A stretch of DNA of 64,000 nt from Aporrectodea caliginosa (taxonomy: Eukaryota; Annelida; Clitellata; Crassiclitellata; Lumbricidae): NCBI GenBank assembly GCA_020284085.1, contig JACEVL010000514.1, positions 356,501 through 420,500 on the forward strand, given 5' to 3'. Positions 62,453 to 64,000 of this stretch are shown piece after piece. A program made the translations under genes and the position numbers. How positions within the stretch are numbered: the stretch's first letter is position 1; each line of letters starts with the position of its first letter. The notes under the pieces are model-generated. The model was not told the DNA's origin and ran no database searches. It saw nothing but the letters and a program-made list of their open reading frames with translations.

Positions 62453-62504
62453 GTAACTTACTAAGTGGACAAAACCAAGACATTATTATTATTATGCATT
62501 TATT

Positions 62505-62675
62505 GAGCGCCACTATCTAATGACCAGTCATCAATCGATGCCGCTGAGGAATTGTTTGTGAAGAACGTGCTCAAGGTCCCCACACAGTAACCATCTCAGG
62601 GTAGGAGGATCGAATCCGTACCCTTCGCTTTACAAAGCGATCGCGTTAGCCAATCAGCTATCGTGACTAATTAAA
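62505..62675 (-). mobile_element. SINE family C, minus strand
   Basis: GAGCGCCACTATCTAATGAC, CATCAATCGATGCCGCTGAG, GGATCGAATCCGTACCC (B box reversed) and GCGTTAGCCAATCAGCTATC. Starts about 50 bp after exon 34. Confidence 0.7.
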
Positions 62676-62831
62676 TCAGTTATTGTATGTTATTTTACAC
62701 AGCGCAACATAATGACTTAACCATTGGCACTTCAATCTGGAGCAACCCGCGACATGAGCTTCTTACTTCTCGGCCTCTATATTTCTGACAGCGGTTGAGA
62801 GCCATCTACACAAAATGGAGCCTGGTAGTTA

Positions 62832-62990
62832 GACCTGGGAGTCGACCCCAATAAGTCGACCCCAGTCGACTTGGGCATCCCAAGTCGAGTCGAGTCGTTT
62901 CTGCTTAGCGCAACTGACCCCCAAGTCGAAATTGTACACAAAAGTGACCTCAAGTTGTTTTCTTAGCAAGTCGACTTAAACCGACTTGAG
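62832..62990. mobile_element. Possible hAT-like terminus (AAGTCGACTT type)
   Basis: TAGACCTGGGAGTCGACCCC followed by dense AAGTCGACTTGGG and AAGTCGAGTCGAGTCG words, like subterminal binding sites. No matching right end was found before 64000, so it may run out of the window. Confidence 0.35.
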
Positions 62991-63149
62991 ACACAAACAA
63001 ATCTAAATTTATCTCGCCACACTAATGATCGTGAGACCACAGCGGCATTTAAGCAGTTTTATAGTGTTTTTAGTGTGAATAATTGTTTCTAAGATCTATA
63101 ATAATTATATACATAATGTGTTAGGGTTGTGTATATATGTATAAACATG

Positions 63150-63600
63150 ATCTAGTTGAGCGGGCGGTCAGCGCCGCTTGTCTTATGTAAACATTGACTT
63201 GTACTTCGCACGTGTTAATAGCGCGGGAAAGGTTAGAAATTGTTGAATACAGTCGATTTGAATAATGCAGTTGTTTTAATACAGTAGATAGAGCTGTATA
63301 TTGAGAGTGAAATGTTAAGAAATATTGTTGATTTATGTTGACGATGTAGCCTACATTCAATTGAAGTGTTGAAGATAAAAGTTGATTTTCATCTCATTTG
63401 AAAGAGTAAGAAGAAATATTCCAAAACGCAGAACAGTGTCAATTTAATTATAGCCACAGTCTACCAAAGTTGAGCGATCTATACGTCGCAATAGGGATAA
63501 AGTGTTCTGAGATAGATCCATCGACCTATATTTTTCAATATAGGTCGATGGATAGATCACTAAGAAAGAAGAGTTAGTGACACATAGCCTAGGACTACCA
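63150..63600 (+). mobile_element. SINE family S head
   Basis: Diverged match to 175-450: TACTTCGCACGTG, GCAGTTGTTTTAA, GTGTCAATTTAATTA and AAGAAAGAAGAGTTAGTGAC. The family S tail is absent. Confidence 0.5.
63516..63553. repeat. Perfect 17-bp hairpin
   Basis: ATCCATCGACCTATATT (63516-63532) pairs completely with AATATAGGTCGATGGAT (63537-63553) around the loop TTTC. It interrupts the SINE S head. Confidence 0.85.
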
Positions 63601-64000
63601 GCTCTAACTTCTACGGTCTACCGCGTACTTAGGCTAAGATAGGCCTATTATTTTGTATTATCGACGCCAGTTGCGGCTGTTGGGCTAAGCAGTTTCTTAG
63701 GCCTGCATGTTTTTTTATCGCTGTCGATTTATCTATAACATTTGTTATTCTATGTTAAAACGTCACCCGTACGTTTCATACTAATGGCGAATTGAAATGT
63801 TAATAAAATGTTATCACGTCTGCCTTATTAAGAGCTGAACGCGCGCAAATCAATGAACTTTTAGTCGTCAGTGAATTCGACGTTAAAAAAGCTGGATCTC
63901 TTACTAATCAGTCGATCGTTTGGCGCTACTTTGGTGCACTGCATCAGTCGTTTGCATATGGAAAAACGCTTATGATCGACTTTATTGTCAGTGAGTGGTA
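63601..64000. other. No gene seen
   Basis: Unassigned sequence at the window end, with one TAGGCCTA octamer (63640-63647). Confidence 0.4.

Overview
This window is nuclear DNA from an animal, most likely a marine invertebrate. The evidence is a large intron-rich axonemal dynein gene, animal-type GT-AG introns (one GC-AG), and many LINE, tRNA-headed SINE and hAT-like elements with microsatellite tails. I cannot name the species. No rRNA gene, CRISPR array or bacterial operon was seen.

The left third (1 to about 22.6 kb) is almost all mobile DNA. It holds SINE copies, microsatellites, a 424-bp hAT-like element (5449-5872), decayed LINE pieces, and a nearly complete I-superfamily-like LINE with a zinc-knuckle ORF1 (8092-10428) and an endonuclease/RT/RNase H ORF2 (10462-14246). 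ORF2 is broken by one frameshift in a G run. A second, 5'-truncated relative (15385-17403) abuts its 3' end and is itself interrupted by a minus-strand CR1/L2-like LINE. A 1,009-bp hAT-like element (21512-22520) lies further right and carries a second, nested 156-bp one.

From 22,655 to 62,452 the plus strand carries 34 consecutive exons of one gene, about 2,200 codons. It is an outer-arm axonemal dynein heavy chain of the DNAH5/DNAH8 class. The exons run from the N-terminal tail through the linker and AAA1 to the end of AAA2. The first roughly 160 codons and the C-terminal half (AAA3-AAA6, stalk, C-terminal domain) are not in the window. All exon phases join except at exon 25, where the frame is broken or the exon start is displaced.

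The introns are crowded with repeats. I sort these into SINE families A, B, C, D, E and S (my own labels), CR1/L2-like and RTE-like LINE ends, hAT-like MITEs and minisatellites. Several minisatellites look as if they grew out of a splice site: the exon 23 donor, the exon 27 donor and the exon 31 acceptor are each repeated in tandem next to the real site. Other splice-related oddities are a GC-AG intron after exon 13, a tandem duplication around exon 12 in which the second exon copy was deleted, and an exon 17 acceptor that lies in SINE-like sequence.

The I-like LINE and several SINE families end in a similar stem-loop followed by CGTTAAAC. This suggests that one LINE machinery mobilised all of them. 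Family boundaries and exon joins were worked out by eye against remembered family features, without database searches.
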